Below are positions 37,301 to 50,800 of a stretch of 64,000 nt of DNA, piece by piece. Each line of letters starts with the position of its first letter. The stretch's first letter is position 1. The DNA comes from Anticarsia gemmatalis. Its lineage: Eukaryota > Arthropoda > Insecta > Lepidoptera > Erebidae. Below the pieces are notes generated by a model, which was not told where the DNA came from, made no database searches, and was given only the letters and a program-made list of their open reading frames with translations. Made by a program: the position numbers and the translations under genes. The DNA is taken from assembly GCF_050436995.1 (NCBI RefSeq), contig NC_134767.1, positions 2,666,001 through 2,730,000 on the forward strand. Direction: 5' to 3'.

Positions 37301-38687
37301 AATAATCAATTTGCTTATATCTGCAGCCATCCTGCAGCTGGCGGAGGCCGTGAAGCAGCTCAGCATCAGCGCCCGGCGCGCCCGCTGTGCCATGTGGTGC
37401 GACCTCACGCTGACGGTGGCGCTGGCGCCCGCGCACCACGCGCGGGACAGCAGCGCCGCCACCGAACTTGCGGTAACTAACAACATATTCAAAATGTCCT
37501 CTTATACGAACCTAGCCTTTCTTACAAACTATGTTAGAGTCGGCTCCCAGCCTCACCGGATGTGGCTGAATACCAGTGTTTTACATGGAGCGACAGCCTA
37601 TCTAACCTTTACAACCCAGTTACCTGGGATTTAACCCCGTACCATAATTTCAATATTAATCTGACTATACCATTCTGTGAGGCAATTAGTTAGCGAATAA
37701 TTCATACCGTTTGTCTCTGTCTTTAACGCTTTCATATTCAAAACACTCAGGCACTTTTAAAAAATCCGGTACGGAGAATATGGTGAAACTTCGGGGTCGA
37801 ACATAGCCTGCGACGTCCATGCGAACAAAGGCAGACATTGCTAATATACATCTGGCAATCTATCTTTATCAATGAAGATTTTTTCAGAACTGTGATATTG
37901 TTACAGACTGAAACCGCCTCCCAAAGCTCGCCGCAGTCAACGGCGCCAAAGACGCAAACTCCCCAAGAAACGCCCACGACCACAAACCAGAATAATACGA
38001 AACACAATAACGATACTAAAGAGGTAACTATTAGTTATAACCTTACAACCTTATTATAGTTCAATTCATCGCACTGTAAATTAGCTAGACTATTATTCAA
38101 GAACATCTGAAACTGTTACTCGATCGTACTCTAAACTTGCTAGTAACTTTCTAATTACTATTAATTTACATCTCAAACTGACTTAAGCCCTGTTATTTAT
38201 TGAACTAATAATGACTTGTATTTAAGGCACCGATCTTTTAAAAAAACTACAAACACAGTCTTGTGTCACAATAAATATGTCATTTTTTATACTGTACCTG
38301 TACCATTATCATCGACATTATTCTTGCATTTGTTTACGTTTAAAAAAATCACAGTCCATAAAAACGTTATTGTTTTAGTACCATGTAGTGGCAAAATCTC
38401 GTGTTTCCTTCAATCAAATCGACAATTTTCAATGTAACGTCTCTAATCTACAACGTCTATTTTAGGAGAAACCAACAGAAACTCCAAAAACTGAAACAAA
38501 GAGCGACACAAAAGCAACAAACAAGTCAACAGACAAGCCACAAGAGAAGAACCAACAGAATCGTCGACCGCAGAACTATAGGAAAGTTCAACGAAACGAC
38601 TTCTATCAAAAGAACCAGAGGTACGACAATAGATTCATGCATAACAGACACCCATACCACTATTTGGCTACAGGGCCTATTAATTAA
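31333..38687 (+). CDS. Meioc: MEIOC-family protein (meiosis-specific coiled-coil domain protein homologue), nine coding exons
   Basis: Exons 31333-31406, 32362-33488, 34380-34488, 34893-35115, 35592-35812, 36482-36603, 37327-37472, 37907-38023 and 38466-38687 have consistent phases and total 2361 bases: 786 codons plus TAA. The start is MEENSIVRDLITKILDETGP; there is no in-frame stop in the 12 exonic bases before it, so an earlier start is possible. Residues ~25-400 are disordered and Asn/Phe/Met-rich. Then come GPSPPVPPPVLPSPMLDLPL and the conserved region: LDACYEQWRQLERERKRTE, SSSNSIPVPRLPPCPTRVDR and ILQLAEAVKQLSISARRAR with MWC. This Y-E-Q-W ... R-V-D-R-L ... A-R-R-A-R-x-x-x-W-C pattern is the MEIOC domain. 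In mammals MEIOC binds YTHDC2 (related to fly Bgcn) and drives the switch from germ-cell mitosis to meiosis. A charged linker interrupts the domain after LMGKMETLRAS, and the tail is Thr/Lys/Gln/Asn-rich. Family assignment strong; germ-line role inferred. Confidence 0.85.
31407..32361. other. MEIOC intron 1
   Basis: 955 bp between phase-2 exon ends (AG|GTTAGT and TTCTTACAG). No repeat or embedded gene recognised. Confidence 0.85.
33489..34379. other. MEIOC intron 2 with dispersed repeat A
   Basis: Starts G|GTAAGTG and ends AATTCTTAG. The right third is a copy of dispersed repeat family A; the rest is unremarkable. Confidence 0.85.
34080..34300 (+). repeat. Dispersed repeat family A, copy 2
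   Basis: Begins CTAGAGGCCGCCCGCGACTT, runs through CCCTTCCCGCGTAAATCCCG and ends TTTATAATATTACTAGGAT. Closely matches copy 1 at 4417-4715 without its microsatellite insert. It ends about 80 bp before the acceptor of a MEIOC exon. Confidence 0.8.
34489..34892. other. MEIOC intron 3
   Basis: 404 bp intron from AG|GTGAGA to TTTACCAG. Nothing else recognised. Confidence 0.85.
35116..35591. other. MEIOC intron 4
   Basis: 476 bp intron from AAG|GTAACT to TTTCCTCAG. The reading frames crossing it are chance frames. Confidence 0.85.
35813..36481. other. MEIOC intron 5
   Basis: 669 bp intron from AT|GTAAGT to GTGTGCAG, containing the inverted SINE pieces at 36020-36236. Confidence 0.85.
36020..36236. 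repeat. Two inverted SINE 3' pieces (family C)
   Basis: The left half, in minus orientation, contains CAAACTAAGCAGAGCTTGTA and matches the EF-Tu intron SINE at 53290-53423. The right half carries the same tail in plus orientation: GCTTAGTTTGGAATCAGGTG, then GAGTTGTCAAACAATATTTA. The two face each other and form a stem of about 30 bp. Confidence 0.7.
36604..36715. repeat. Degenerate TACACATG/TACACGTA tract
   Basis: About 110 bp of alternating purine-pyrimidine sequence built on ACACATG/ACACGTA units. It starts at the 5' splice site itself. Confidence 0.75.
36785..36872 (+). repeat. tRNA-derived SINE fragment
   Basis: GCGGTATGGCTGATAGTCC resembles an A-box region and AAGGTTCGATTCCTGGGTC a B box, ending GTGCGAAATG. 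It is only about 90 bp; no body or tail was recognised. Confidence 0.55.
37054..37071. repeat. (AC)n microsatellite
   Basis: Uninterrupted AC dinucleotide run inside MEIOC intron 6. Confidence 0.95.
37473..37906. other. MEIOC intron 7 with dispersed repeat D
   Basis: 434 bp intron from GCG|GTAACT to ATTGTTACAG. Its left half is a copy of dispersed repeat D. Confidence 0.8.
37505..37640 (-). repeat. Dispersed repeat family D, copy 1
   Basis: Contains AACTATGTTAGAGTCGGCTC, CCGGATGTGGCTGAATACCA and ACAACCCAGTTACCTGGG. I recognise it as a very common moth repeat. The inverse orientation occurs at 63590-63870. Confidence 0.65.
38024..38465. other. MEIOC intron 8
   Basis: 442 bp intron from GAG|GTAACT to CTATTTTAG. 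Nothing else recognised. Confidence 0.85.
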
Positions 38688-41600
38688 GCTGGGTTTTTTG
38701 TATATTTTTGGACCTTAATGTATTGAAATTAAGATATACTCAACTTTTGTCAACATTGTTCACGATAAAAGCATTAGTAGAGGCTGATTACTAAAAGAGA
38801 TTTGAAAAAAAAAACAGGTCATAATTGAGAAGTTTTTGAACATTAATATACAAGCGATTTGTGTATGTGTTGAAAACAATTTTTGGGCCTTTTAATGGTT
38901 AGTTTTTCATTTCATGAAGCTAAAATTATTGACTTAAAATTTAGGTAAATTTGGGTGATATATTATGTGTTTAAAGAATTGCAAAAGTTAATTTCAATAC
39001 AAATAAGGTCCAATAAATGCTGAGCTTATATCAGACTCATTTATGTACCTACCTGTTGAGCAAAACATGTCGAATCGAGCATTTTTAATGTACCACTCAA
39101 TTTAATATAGAGTAAGACATAACTTACTTAATCTCACCGATCATTCCTTCATTAAAACCTAAACATTTCTTCAGATTTCTACTAAACTTTCTATTGTGAT
39201 TTTTATACTATTAATTATTTACAATATACTCGATTTTCTCGTAATTGCTCAGTCATTTCCATGTTTTGCTCAACTCTCAATAGAAGAACTCCGTTAAATT
39301 AAGCGAAAATGTTTTCTATACTGTTTGTAATAAGGTTTAAAAGCACTTTTAACTCAACGCTCTATAGCCAATACTCGCCTAGCAAGCGTTTTATCATGAA
39401 ATTTATATCGACAAATGGGGATGTTGTTACGCCTATGTTTTTTATATTAGTATGAAATATGGTAATTTTGATAGAAATTCTTAAATATCTTCGGACAACT
39501 ACTCTCAATACTTTTATTTGTTGACCACAATGACCAATATTAGACAGAAAATATGACGGTTCCAAATTCTTTGACCACTTCATTGTTATTTAATGATTAT
39601 ATCATGCCAGAGTAGCAGTTTTAAATGATAATTCTGCATACAAATATGTTTCATTTGTGATCATATAAGGCCCTTTAATTTGGAATAGGTAAGTAATTCT
39701 TTAAAGAAATATACGATTTTAATAGGATAATAACTGAACACTGCCTATAGTTCAATAGAAAATCCAATTAAAGCCTTAGTTTTAATTCATAATACAATAT
39801 TTATTACAACTTTTATACCCCTCATTCAAAAAAAAAACAAAATCGTTTCAGTAGTTTTCAAGTTTAGTATCAAAAAAACATACAAATTAGTAAAAATATT
39901 AAGATTTCTATTTAAAAATTTACTATATTTCATACTAAAATGATAAAACAGTACGTTAGGCGTATCGTTTTGCAAAGGGATCGTTGCAATCATAAAATGT
40001 CATATCAACATACAAATATTGTAGGGAAATAAATATTATAGAGTGACACTTTTTACAATTGAACTAACAATTTAAAATGCATTTATGTACGCTTAGTAAT
40101 TTATATTGAGGTATTTTGTTAGAAGATTTAAAGAAGTTCATGAAACTAAATATAAATTGATATCATATATTCCTAGTTATTACAAAATAATGAACATTTT
40201 AATATATCTCAATGTGCTTTTGGCTTTCATACCTTATTGTATGTGCTACCTCTAGAATACGTTGATTTTGTATGAGCGTGCAATCACGTGCACGTTAATA
40301 CGTGATTTTGTCCTTTGATGAATTATCTTTCAAACATGACAAACAATAGAAATTATTCTAAAATTAAATGAATTAAGAAGGGTAAAATACGTTCTTAAAC
40401 TTTTTAAAAGACTAAAACATAATAGCTTTTTTATTCGACTGCGTAACGCAATTGTTTAATGTTCTATTAATGATTTTATATAGTCTCTGCTTTAGGATAT
40501 AGGCGGGATATTATGCGTATGGCGTATGTATCGTATCTATTCTGTGCATTAAAAATCTTCTACGTAATACCAAAATAGTATTACTAAGCATACACAGTTA
40601 TAAAAAGTGCACTCTTAACAAAGACTAACACAGGTATAATAGAGACCACGTTAATATAATATGATTATAATGAATACATATTAATCTGTGTGTAGGTTAG
40701 CCAGAAGTTTCGTTATTTATTCATCGTGCTTAGCTGGTTTTTAATGTTTAAAAAAAAAGTATTAAGGGAAACGTATTATTGGCTGTTGTTGCCAAAATTT
40801 CGTCCGGTGTGAGCGATACTTGTGAAAATCAAAGGTTGATTCGTATGTTCTTGTAGTTTAATGCTGAATTTCATTTTAAAGATGAGTGCAATATTATTTG
40901 GATGGGAATTCTCAGTACTTTACCACAAAAGTTAAAAAATCCCAAGTATTTCACGTTGTTTATGTTATTTAACAGTATATATTTTCATTGTTGCAATATC
41001 TATCTTATAACAAACAAGACAATAAAATAACAGTGCATTTAAATATATCTTCTTAATAAAAATATATTTATATATCTACTTAAGTTGCAAATTCCACCAT
41101 TTTAAGTAATAATTTGTACAGATACTTTACATATATCGCTTAGTTGTGTCTACTTAAACGCAATTGCCATTGTTCTGTACAAATTTTAAACGACGAAAGC
41201 TCTCAAAATTCTGTCAGAATAAGTCTAAGGTATCGGGAATTTCCAGCCAAGTATAGAGAAAAGTAAAGCAGCCCAAAGGGTATTCGTTCCAATGTCTACA
41301 ATGAAACACTTAAAGCAATATCTAGTCACACAAATTGATAAAGTATTTATATAGATTGTCTGAATATGAATGTTTTCGCTCACACCGACACACAAGGAGC
41401 CCTTGAAAATGTGATGTTTCTACGTTATTACTAGTTGACACTATTTTAATATATTCAAGTTTCGTGCGAATAACAAAAAGAAAATATATTAAATGAAGTT
41501 ATGAACTATTAGTGTATAAGTGTACCACTTTTTATTTATTTATGAGAAAAAGAAAATTAAAAAACAATGAATTTAAATTCAAATGAATTTGTATAGATTA

Positions 41601-44600
41601 TAGTTAGTGCTTATTCGGATGATGTTGTACTGATGTGGTTAGGGTGGGATAACAATTATGGATTGTGAATAGAATATTACCTTCACAGCTTGGTATAATT
41701 AATTGCTTAACATTGTGAAGGGTGTATTTTTTTTAAGTGTTCAGTAATTGGTGTTTTCACCCTTCAAGTGAGGTTGGATGCTTGAAACGGGTCGGCTAGT
41801 TTTCGTCAATTCTTTCTAAAAATTTAATTTGTAGCGTTTTACCCTATGCGAGGGTTGATTAGTGAAATATGCACCTGTGTTCTAAATGTACGGCCAAAAC
41901 GAATGGGTGGGATAGTCCGTTCCTAAATAGTTATATGTTAGTCAATGCATGATCGCTCAGAATCGCCAAGGAATTGTAACTCTTAAGGGTCGTTCGGAGC
42001 TGTATACGATTTACGTACAAACATAGTTTTGTTCACATCATTTTCCCATAGATTCTCTTTCATTCTATTCCAAAAAGTCTGCACTATGGTTGTGTTTTCG
42101 AATAACAGTAAAATCTTAATCATTGTCTTCTACGAATTCTAAGGCATAATATTCTGTACTCGCTTTTGACCAATGTTTAATTCAACTAAAAGTAGGTTTG
42201 TGCCTTCTATACTCAGTATATTTCATTAAATGAATATTAAAAGGGGCATATGTCTCATGTGTTTGTCATTTGAAATGTGACCTTTTCGAAATGGTTAATC
42301 TTTTTTAACTAAACTATGTTTGTACAAACCTCTCCGGGCAACTCTTAATATCTTAGTATGGTTCAAAAATCCATATGCTTTAATTTCTCACACAGTGCAC
42401 AAAAAACTGCTAAATGCAGTATATAACCAAAACAATAGGGTTAAATGAAATCTTCCATCTTTAGTTCGTTAGTATGTAAGAACAAATATTAGTTGTTTAG
42501 TTAATAATTTTATTTCATTATTGTTTAAATGTACTGTCGGTTTCGAAAGTATCAATTCACTCTGGTCGTTGTATTCTGTTGTTGGTGCGACAGATCTTGG
42601 TACTTGATTGTTGTTGAAAATCTCAGTTTTAGGTGCCCAGTACATAGCAATAAACTTACTTATACGTTGGTTTATATGGGACCTAGTTATGTGTATGTCT
42701 TGGTGGATAGTACAGGCGTTATTTCGTGTTATTTCGATATAAGAAACCGACAGTGACATATTTATTTAATCAAATACAAAAACGGCTATAGTTTTTTATT
42801 AGTATTCGTTGAATTTAGTGCCTTTCTATAAAATGTGCATGCATTTTGATGCCCTAATGTTGTGTACAAACAAGCGAAAACGTTTGATGTCGGTTGGTTG
42901 TTTTTTCATAGGTTTTTAGTTGTAACCTTACTCGTGATGCATTTCCGTGTGCAATAAGCTTTATTTATTTTTTTAATCCGTGCACTCGTAGTGCTGAACG
43001 TAAATGCGATGGGGTTGGCTTGAAAAAAATATATAGATTTATATTTGTCTATTATAAAAAAAATATATTAGAAATTGATGTGATGTAATTCCCCTGCCTG
43101 ATTTATAAATCGCCGTGGAATCCTTTAGCCAAATGTTAGATTCTCGAATGTTCTGTGTAACATTAACCCAGCCCCATACAAATGCTTCCAATGTTTGATA
43201 TATTGAACGTATATTAGTACAATCGAATCGCACTTAGCGTATATAGCATGTTAGATGATATTATTGTTCTTAAAGAAAAAAAATATTTAGCACAATATTA
43301 TTAAAAAAAATATGTTTAGTTTTTTAGCGAATTAGTAGGTAGTTAATTATTTCTCGTCCTAAAGCTGATTCTATATTTATTACTGAAAATACTTCACTGT
43401 TTTCCGATGTTGCCATATAGTAACTATTTACCTCAAATCACTGTCTTGCAATGTAGAAAAAAATCTATTTTTCTCTTTATTGTTTTTCAGAGCGCAAATT
43501 AAGAAAGTATGACATTACTGTTTAAAAAGTTTATTATTTGTTGAAATGAATTTTCTTAGGTCTTGGCTACACTGAAATGCGACACTTGAGCGATTATATA
43601 GAAAAGCAAGGCAGCTTACAGCATACGCTTAAAATATACTATCACGCTTAAAATATATTTGATAGACTGACCAATGTTCAACGTTAAAAAACCACATAGG
43701 AATTAAATTTTGTGGAATATATTATATGCAAAGATATTAGAAAAATATCGCGTGTTTAGCATGTTCACTGTAGCCGATACGATTTATTTAAGTTTCCATT
43801 GGACTCAGATGAATTTATTTACACATTATTTACGTAAGCGATCATTATTTGAACTGGCTATGAATTGTTCGCAAGTAGTCCTTCTAGAATTTTCTAAATA
43901 GTGGGGAACTGTGCCACAACTAGCTTCATTTAAAATTAAAACGTTTCGTTTGGGCATTGTACTTGTTCGATTGAATAGTACAACCAAATAGTGGATACTT
44001 GTATACGTAAATTTATCAAAGATTTTCCTTTAAGCTAAAATATCTTCAATGAGCTGATTCGCTCTTCTATAGTATTCAACCGTATCGCTTCTGGACTGCA
44101 ACAATCGGTTTAAAATATGCATTTATAATAATTCTAGAAAATGCCTTTTCTTGGTCAAATTTGAGTCACTGCTTGCCTGTGTTATACGCATTTTGATTGA
44201 TACATAACAAAATGCGTTTGTTGGTTACATTAGAATGTTTTTATGAAATTTAAAAAAGATGTTATTCTATTGTTGTTACAATTTTCTTTGAAGTTATATA
44301 ATAGGCCTACTACAAACAAGATACAAATGTGTATCAGCTTTAAGGTTTGATGGCTGTGAAAATATATCGCAATGCCCCAACGAAACGCCCCGGCTCACAG
44401 AATATAAGCCCGTTTGTTTTAGCTCAATAAAAATTTCCTTCCGTCCATACAATATTGGAGTTTTCATAGCATAAGCTTCCCTTACTGCATTTTTTGATCC
44501 ATTTCCATGCAAAGCTTTTTCATAATTCTTTTATTTCTCTTCCTAAGTTAGTTCTCCTTAAGGGTAAATGTTGTACGCTAATTAATTATAAAAAAAATTA

Positions 44601-46964
44601 TAACATATAATATTATGATTTCAGAATTTCAATGACCAACGCTTATAACAGCATATCTCTAAGAATATTGTGTGATATAACCTAATTATAAATTAAAAAA
44701 TAATAATGTCCTTACTTAGTCCTTAATACGTGAAAAATTTCTAAAAAAAATACCAAAACTATTCAGTACTTAATTTAAAGCCAATAATGAACGCTTATAC
44801 GGAGTTATGATAAGTAAGAATGATACTAAAGAAAGGAAGATCCTAAATTTTATCAGTAATTCGTCCTTGCAGCTGTTTTGGCTTGTGATCCGCTAATTAT
44901 ATTTGATCTGTGAGGATACATGAAGGTGCTAAAATGCTCTATTGTTAAAGGGAGATCACAGGAGAGCTCACAGGAACGAGGTGGCTCCGAGCTGGTCAAA
45001 GTCAACCAGAATAGTTTAATTCAAGTGCTTGAGACTGCATTATCGAGTCCAATATTGGTTGTGCCAAATTAGGACCGGCAAAGAGCTAGCTCGTTTTCAT
45101 AAGAGACGTCCTTATTAATCGACTGAATATACATAGCGGGTTGCAACATAGTATTATACTCAAATACTGTCGCTTCAAATAATTTAAACTATACGTAACG
45201 TTTGAGTATTTTACTATATGCCGTGGCTTCGGGGACAGTCGTCGTGGCCTCAACTATGTCTTATGTCTAGTAGCCTTAAGAAACCAAGTCCAAAATGTCA
45301 TAAGTTTGATAAAGACTTAATCTCATTTTATTTGGTCTCGCTTTTAAATAGTTTTAAGACCATGCTCAACCTAAAGGGTAGTTAGTTTGGATAGAGCGTA
45401 GGTATTCGGGGACGAGTGGTTAACCCTCCTAAATTACGATCTGAAAATGATAATTTTAATGGAAATTTTCGAGGGACTGACGTGAAGGTCGTTCTAGAAA
45501 CTTCTGTCCTCTTGGCCATGGTCTGAAGCCAATTATACGCATCGTGTAAACCTAAGAGAACTTACGAACGCTAGAATTTTGTAGGTAGTAAAAATGCATG
45601 AATATAATCATAATAGCGATTGTTATTTTGTTTTGTTTATTATTAGTCAATGTTTAGATGAATTGAGATTTTAGTGGATAGACACGTTGTTCGCAAATAT
45701 TTTCGTACGTTGTCGATGTTGGTTAGATGTGGACCCTATATGCAATGCAGGCAAAAATGCGTTTTGTTAATGTTTATGAAGATTGTTGGAAATAGTTTAA
45801 ATTTACATAAAATTGCGAGTGATAAATCGGCTTTCATTGGGTCCTGACGGATCCATTATCTGAAGGCAGTGGGTGGTTATATTTGATACGAATTTAGTGA
45901 TAGTATAAAACGCATTTTTGTACGCAGAAGGCATTAATATATGTAGTAAACTCGTAACAGTAGCTCGGTATTTTCATATTAAAATATTGCTCAAATCCTA
46001 TTGCGTGAAATCCCTCGCGAGATTTTTAAATTATATCCTGCATTTTGTATGGCCTAATCCTCTCCTTGTGTCCTTGCAAACGTGCAAGAAAGTTGATTGT
46101 ATCATGAAGTTGGGGTTTCATCACGAAATTTCTCAATAGTTGTTAAATGTACCAGAGCTTCTGTTCGCAGAGTGTTACTGTTAACTCGAAGTTTATCCTC
46201 ACACAGATGGTTTGCTCCTAAAATCCTGAATGTACAAAAATGTGTGAAGCACCACGCTAGTGAGTTCAGCTAGATGTTTTATTTTTGTTAGGAATGTGTA
46301 GTCGTGTATTACACCATTAGCAAGACTGGATAATGGTTCTCTTATTATTTAATCTTTAGCTTTCGCGAGTCTCGACTTCTGTCGGTTACCTTAAAATAAT
46401 TCCCGAGTTTTGTATTTAGTTTTAACATAATGTTCCTCGTTTGAACGCCGGTGACATGCCCGGTGACGGATACATGCGGCGAGTCGCATTTATAAGACAG
46501 TGCGTCGTATTGTTGGGTCCGTGTTAAAGCGTCTCGAGTTGGCGTTCAAATATGCTTCAGTGTATCTCGGAATAACCGAGTATTTTTATGTGAATGTGGA
46601 TCAATCTTAGAGCTTTATCGAATTTGATAATAATTTATGGATGAATATTTATAAAAAAAGGATTAACCGAACAAGAAAAAAAACTCGGTAGTGAAATACA
46701 TAAAACTCACTGTTTAGATAGTTATTCCTGCAAAATTGTGTATTGTAGTTGGTTTTTTATCTATTTTAAACGATGCTAGTTGTGTAGTGAACGATATCGA
46801 TATGAGCCTTCGCCAGTAGGTGAGGAGATAGATATAGGTGGATATACGGTCCTAAAGCTTATAGTACGAATCTAATAGTTACATGTTTTAAAATATATCC
46901 GTATAAAGAATCCTCGTTTAGAAGAAAGTGTAACTATTTAGCATAATAATCGATGTGTCAGTCG

Positions 46965-47065
46965 TTTCTTAGGTGAGGGATAGTTGTACGGGGTGTGTGG
47001 GCGGTGACTGCATGAGGGCCGTGTCCCACGTGTCGCGCCCCGCGGTGGGCGCCACTAACGCGTGC
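46965..47065. promoter_or_regulatory. GC-rich island, candidate promoter or enhancer
   Basis: GGGGTGTGTGGGCGGTGACTG followed by CCCACGTGTCGCGCCCCGCG, including a CACGTG E-box near 47026, in otherwise AT-rich DNA. Role inferred from composition only. Confidence 0.2.
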
Positions 47066-48699
47066 ACAAATACTCTATTCTAATTAAATGAATTTTAATC
47101 ACTTTTTGATACTGTGGATTCGTAGTTCCGTGGGGTGTGAAGCTATGGGATGTTTCTTTTTTAATATTAGTTGCAAATGATAGTATTTATAGTTGAATGA
47201 GTGTGGACAATAAGGGTGGTTAGTCCTACTAGGTAGTCTATTGTGATAATTTCAAGCCAGTCGCCGCGGCGCCACGGTCTACCACCATTTTAATCTTACT
47301 CTATTAGGTTCTTAAGTTTAACATTGCTTCTACGAGGTTTTGCCGTAACACATAGGCAGATTGTTTTTTTTTCTATTGGGTATTTAGTGGATTTGATATT
47401 TTGAGCCATTGTTTAGTGTTGCATAGTCTACTAATATTTTTGCTACTCGTCAATACGCGTACAGTGAATAGTTCTGTCCAATTTATAGGAATGGCATCAT
47501 GAATTTTATACGTGAGGACCAAATCTGGTTTTTTGTATTCAATTGTGAGTTGAATAAATGAAAAAAATAATAAAAAAATATAAAAAATGGGAAATACAGG
47601 ATTTATTTTGCCAGTTCCTCTTAAATGTAAGTGAGAATTTCTAAAATATTTTTCTAGTTGATAAGTGTTGGTGAATTAATTTTTTACATATTTTAGGTAA
47701 CTGGTGTGCGTACACAAGTATTAAAACACAGGTTTTTGAGCACGGGGAAAAAATTGTTTATTTTTTTCTCACTGTTTTTTTCTCTGTTCAGGAATTGCGC
47801 CACTCGGATTTGTTAGTGCATACGTAACTGAATAGTTTATAATGTGGTGCTAAACACTACTTGTCGACACCAATAAGTATATTATATTATAATTTAAGTT
47901 TTAAGTGACAGTGTTTTATTCAGTTAAACAAGACAAATGTAATGGGATATTTGTATTAAGTCTTTATTTGTTCAGTGTTTGAAATCTCACTACATTTAGT
48001 CCGTCTACAGTGTACTACAGTTTTCTAATAGTTTGCCATAACAATAAATGTATTAAAATATACCAAACGAATTGAGCTTTTAAATAAAAATGTTAATCTC
48101 GCATCGATGTTTGCGCTGAGAATGGTGAGTCAGACGCGACGCGAGACCGCTTCGAACATATTACAATGTTAACGTACTATTAATTTAGCATTTCTCTAAA
48201 CACTGCCACTGTTGAAAATGCCCATTATAACTGCATTCTGTTTTTATTATCATTGTTTCTTGTTATATTTTTGTTGTTTTTAGCAAAGCTTTGTAGGCGC
48301 GAACACTATTATAATAAAAAATAATATATAAACAAATAATAGATTGATGATCGCTAGTCCTTATCTCATGTATAACTTTGGATCTGTCCGTGTAATAAAG
48401 AAAAAAAATTAATAGGTGTTTTTTAAGATACTTAATGAATATACCTATATAATGAATACAAAATATTACTGTCTGTGGTGAATATCGAATTTTATGAGCT
48501 TATTAAAACTTAATTCCGTGGTTATCGGTATTTGCGACGATCGTCGTTGTGGTGTGCTAATAATGTATACTTTGATAATGCACGTCTCTGTTAAGACGTC
48601 ACCCTGTACCTGTTATCAAACGATCAGTATTATTTGTCAATCTTTATAAAGCACGGATGTCAATCTTAGGGCGTTTATACACCAGACGTAGAATCAATA

Positions 48700-48800
48700 C
48701 GTATAAGCTTCTATGTTGCGAACGTACACGTGCGTGCACGTTTGGTTATGAACGTATACGCTCATGTACGTTTGTATTTACTAAATAATATACGCTTATA
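48700..48800. repeat. Short ACGTACACGT-type repeat tract
   Basis: Imperfect repetition of GAACGTACACGTGCGTGCACG and GAACGTATACGCTCATGTACG. Related purine-pyrimidine words occur at about 40265-40305. Confidence 0.4.
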
Positions 48801-50800
48801 CAGAAAATATAGTCGGTGTCAAGTCGCTCCTACGACACAAACAATATTCTAAAACCTAAAAGCACGCTTGACAAGAGCGTAAAGAATGGCTTGCTTCAGT
48901 AAGCATCAATTGCTAATTAATACATTTTCTAATCAACTTGCTCGATAAACAATATTGATCGTTTGAAAATAGGCATTCTTACCAAGTTTACCACGGGAAA
49001 CAGTTAAAAAAATATAACTATATAGATATTATCACTACACAGTCCAAATAAATAAATTCTAGTAATTTTATGAATCTTCGTCGTTTCGTGGTAATTTTGA
49101 TAGGAATAAAACTGTTAGCACATTTTGAATGTAACTGAAATAGCTTTAAGGATACAGATTTATATATGTTTGTCTAAAGTCAGCTTTGTCTTTTTGATGC
49201 ACTATGTAACATTATTGTAAGGTTTTACCATGGGAATGTTTATGGTTATGGGTATTTAAGCAAGGTATATTATGGTGTGATGAGTGTGATTACGCTTTGT
49301 GGCATTTAGATTGTTCCCATGGTAATATCGTCGTGTTACCATGTAAAAGTAAATACGTACCTATATTGTAATGTCCAAATCATTATTACTATTATAAATG
49401 TCCTAAAAAATTCGAAAAAAAAATCTATTTTAGAATCGTCTGGTTTTGTACTAATTTGCTTACTCAAGACTTGAAAACTTTGTGTAATAATAAATGTTGA
49501 GATGTAATTTTATTTTTATATAAAACGGCCGCTTTAGAGTAGTCGAGACGCGCATTATCGAAAGCGTAACACTAATTTTTCAAAAAAAAGTTTGTAACGA
49601 AGCTATTGTATTTCATAAGATGCCAAGTTAGCTCGCATGGACCAAGGATATAATAAGAAGTAGCTCACATCACGCTGACGGTATAGCATTTTACATAGAT
49701 GGTTTAAATAAAAATATTTTGAAGGTGTCCTCTTCTTCATGTTAGATCCGTGTATACAGTAATTTTGTGATTAAATGTTAGAATTACGCGGCATGGTGAC
49801 AAGCGACAGACTGATTTTAGAGCAGGTTTTAACGGACGCGGCGTATGTCGCAGGATCTGCTCTTGCGCAGTATTATAGTGTGGGTAGTTATGTGCATTAT
49901 ATTCTTTGTGAGAAATTATTACACGAACGCTTTAGCTGTGAATAGGAATTGAACGTAGTTTATAGGTCTGGTTCTTGGATAGGAGTTTAGTCTCGATATT
50001 AGGAAGTGTTTGTTGACCAAAGCATATCTGTTAATGTATGAGTGAAAATTGTTAAGACAATGTGATTATGAAAATCATTGAACGATGTTTTGCACAAATA
50101 TGAAATAAGCTCGCGTTGGGCGCCAATAGTGTTATAATTTGTAATGGTTTGTGGGTACTTCGAAACGGGATGTTTCTAGAAGCATGTATTCAAGAACTAA
50201 TCGCGCAGGTTGACAATAGTAGCTGTAATTAGATGAAAAATTCAGATATATCATTTCAATTGGCATTCAAACAAAATAAGTACAAATTCATGAATGTATT
50301 AAAAACCATGTATTCGCATTTATTTTGATATTTTATTGTTTTAAGATAAAATGGATTGTATAGTAAGTTCTAGAAACGTGCCGTTTCGCTAGTCCCATAT
50401 AAGTTTAAAAAGTCGCACTTATGAATTGATTAATCGAATTTTATTTGACTGAAACTGACTTCATATTGACATACAAATTAGTTATATTTGACATTGCACA
50501 TAACTACCCTCCGGATAATAATGTAGAGAAAATAAATAAAATATCCATTAGGCGTATCGGTGTTATGAATCTAGTTCACAATTTATATATTATTAAAAAA
50601 TAAATAATAGTCTACTATGCCAAGTATCTGTTCGAATGTTGTGAAAAATATAAGTGTTAATAAATGTTGTATCCGAGATAATAGAATATTGTTTATCGGA
50701 ATAGTAGTTGATGCTAGATGCAGTCTTGATTTTTTCTTACTAATGTTTTGTTACTGTTTTGGCACTGTATTAATTACCTTCTGACAAAAAATATATAATG

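Larger units (their letters stand above)
36604..37326. other. MEIOC intron 6 with microsatellite, SINE remnant and GC-rich insert
   Basis: 723 bp intron from C|GTACGT to TATCTGCAG. It begins with a pyrimidine/purine-alternating tract, then a SINE remnant, an (AC)n run at 37054-37071 and a GC-rich, GCGCG-laden stretch at about 37100-37265. Confidence 0.8.
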
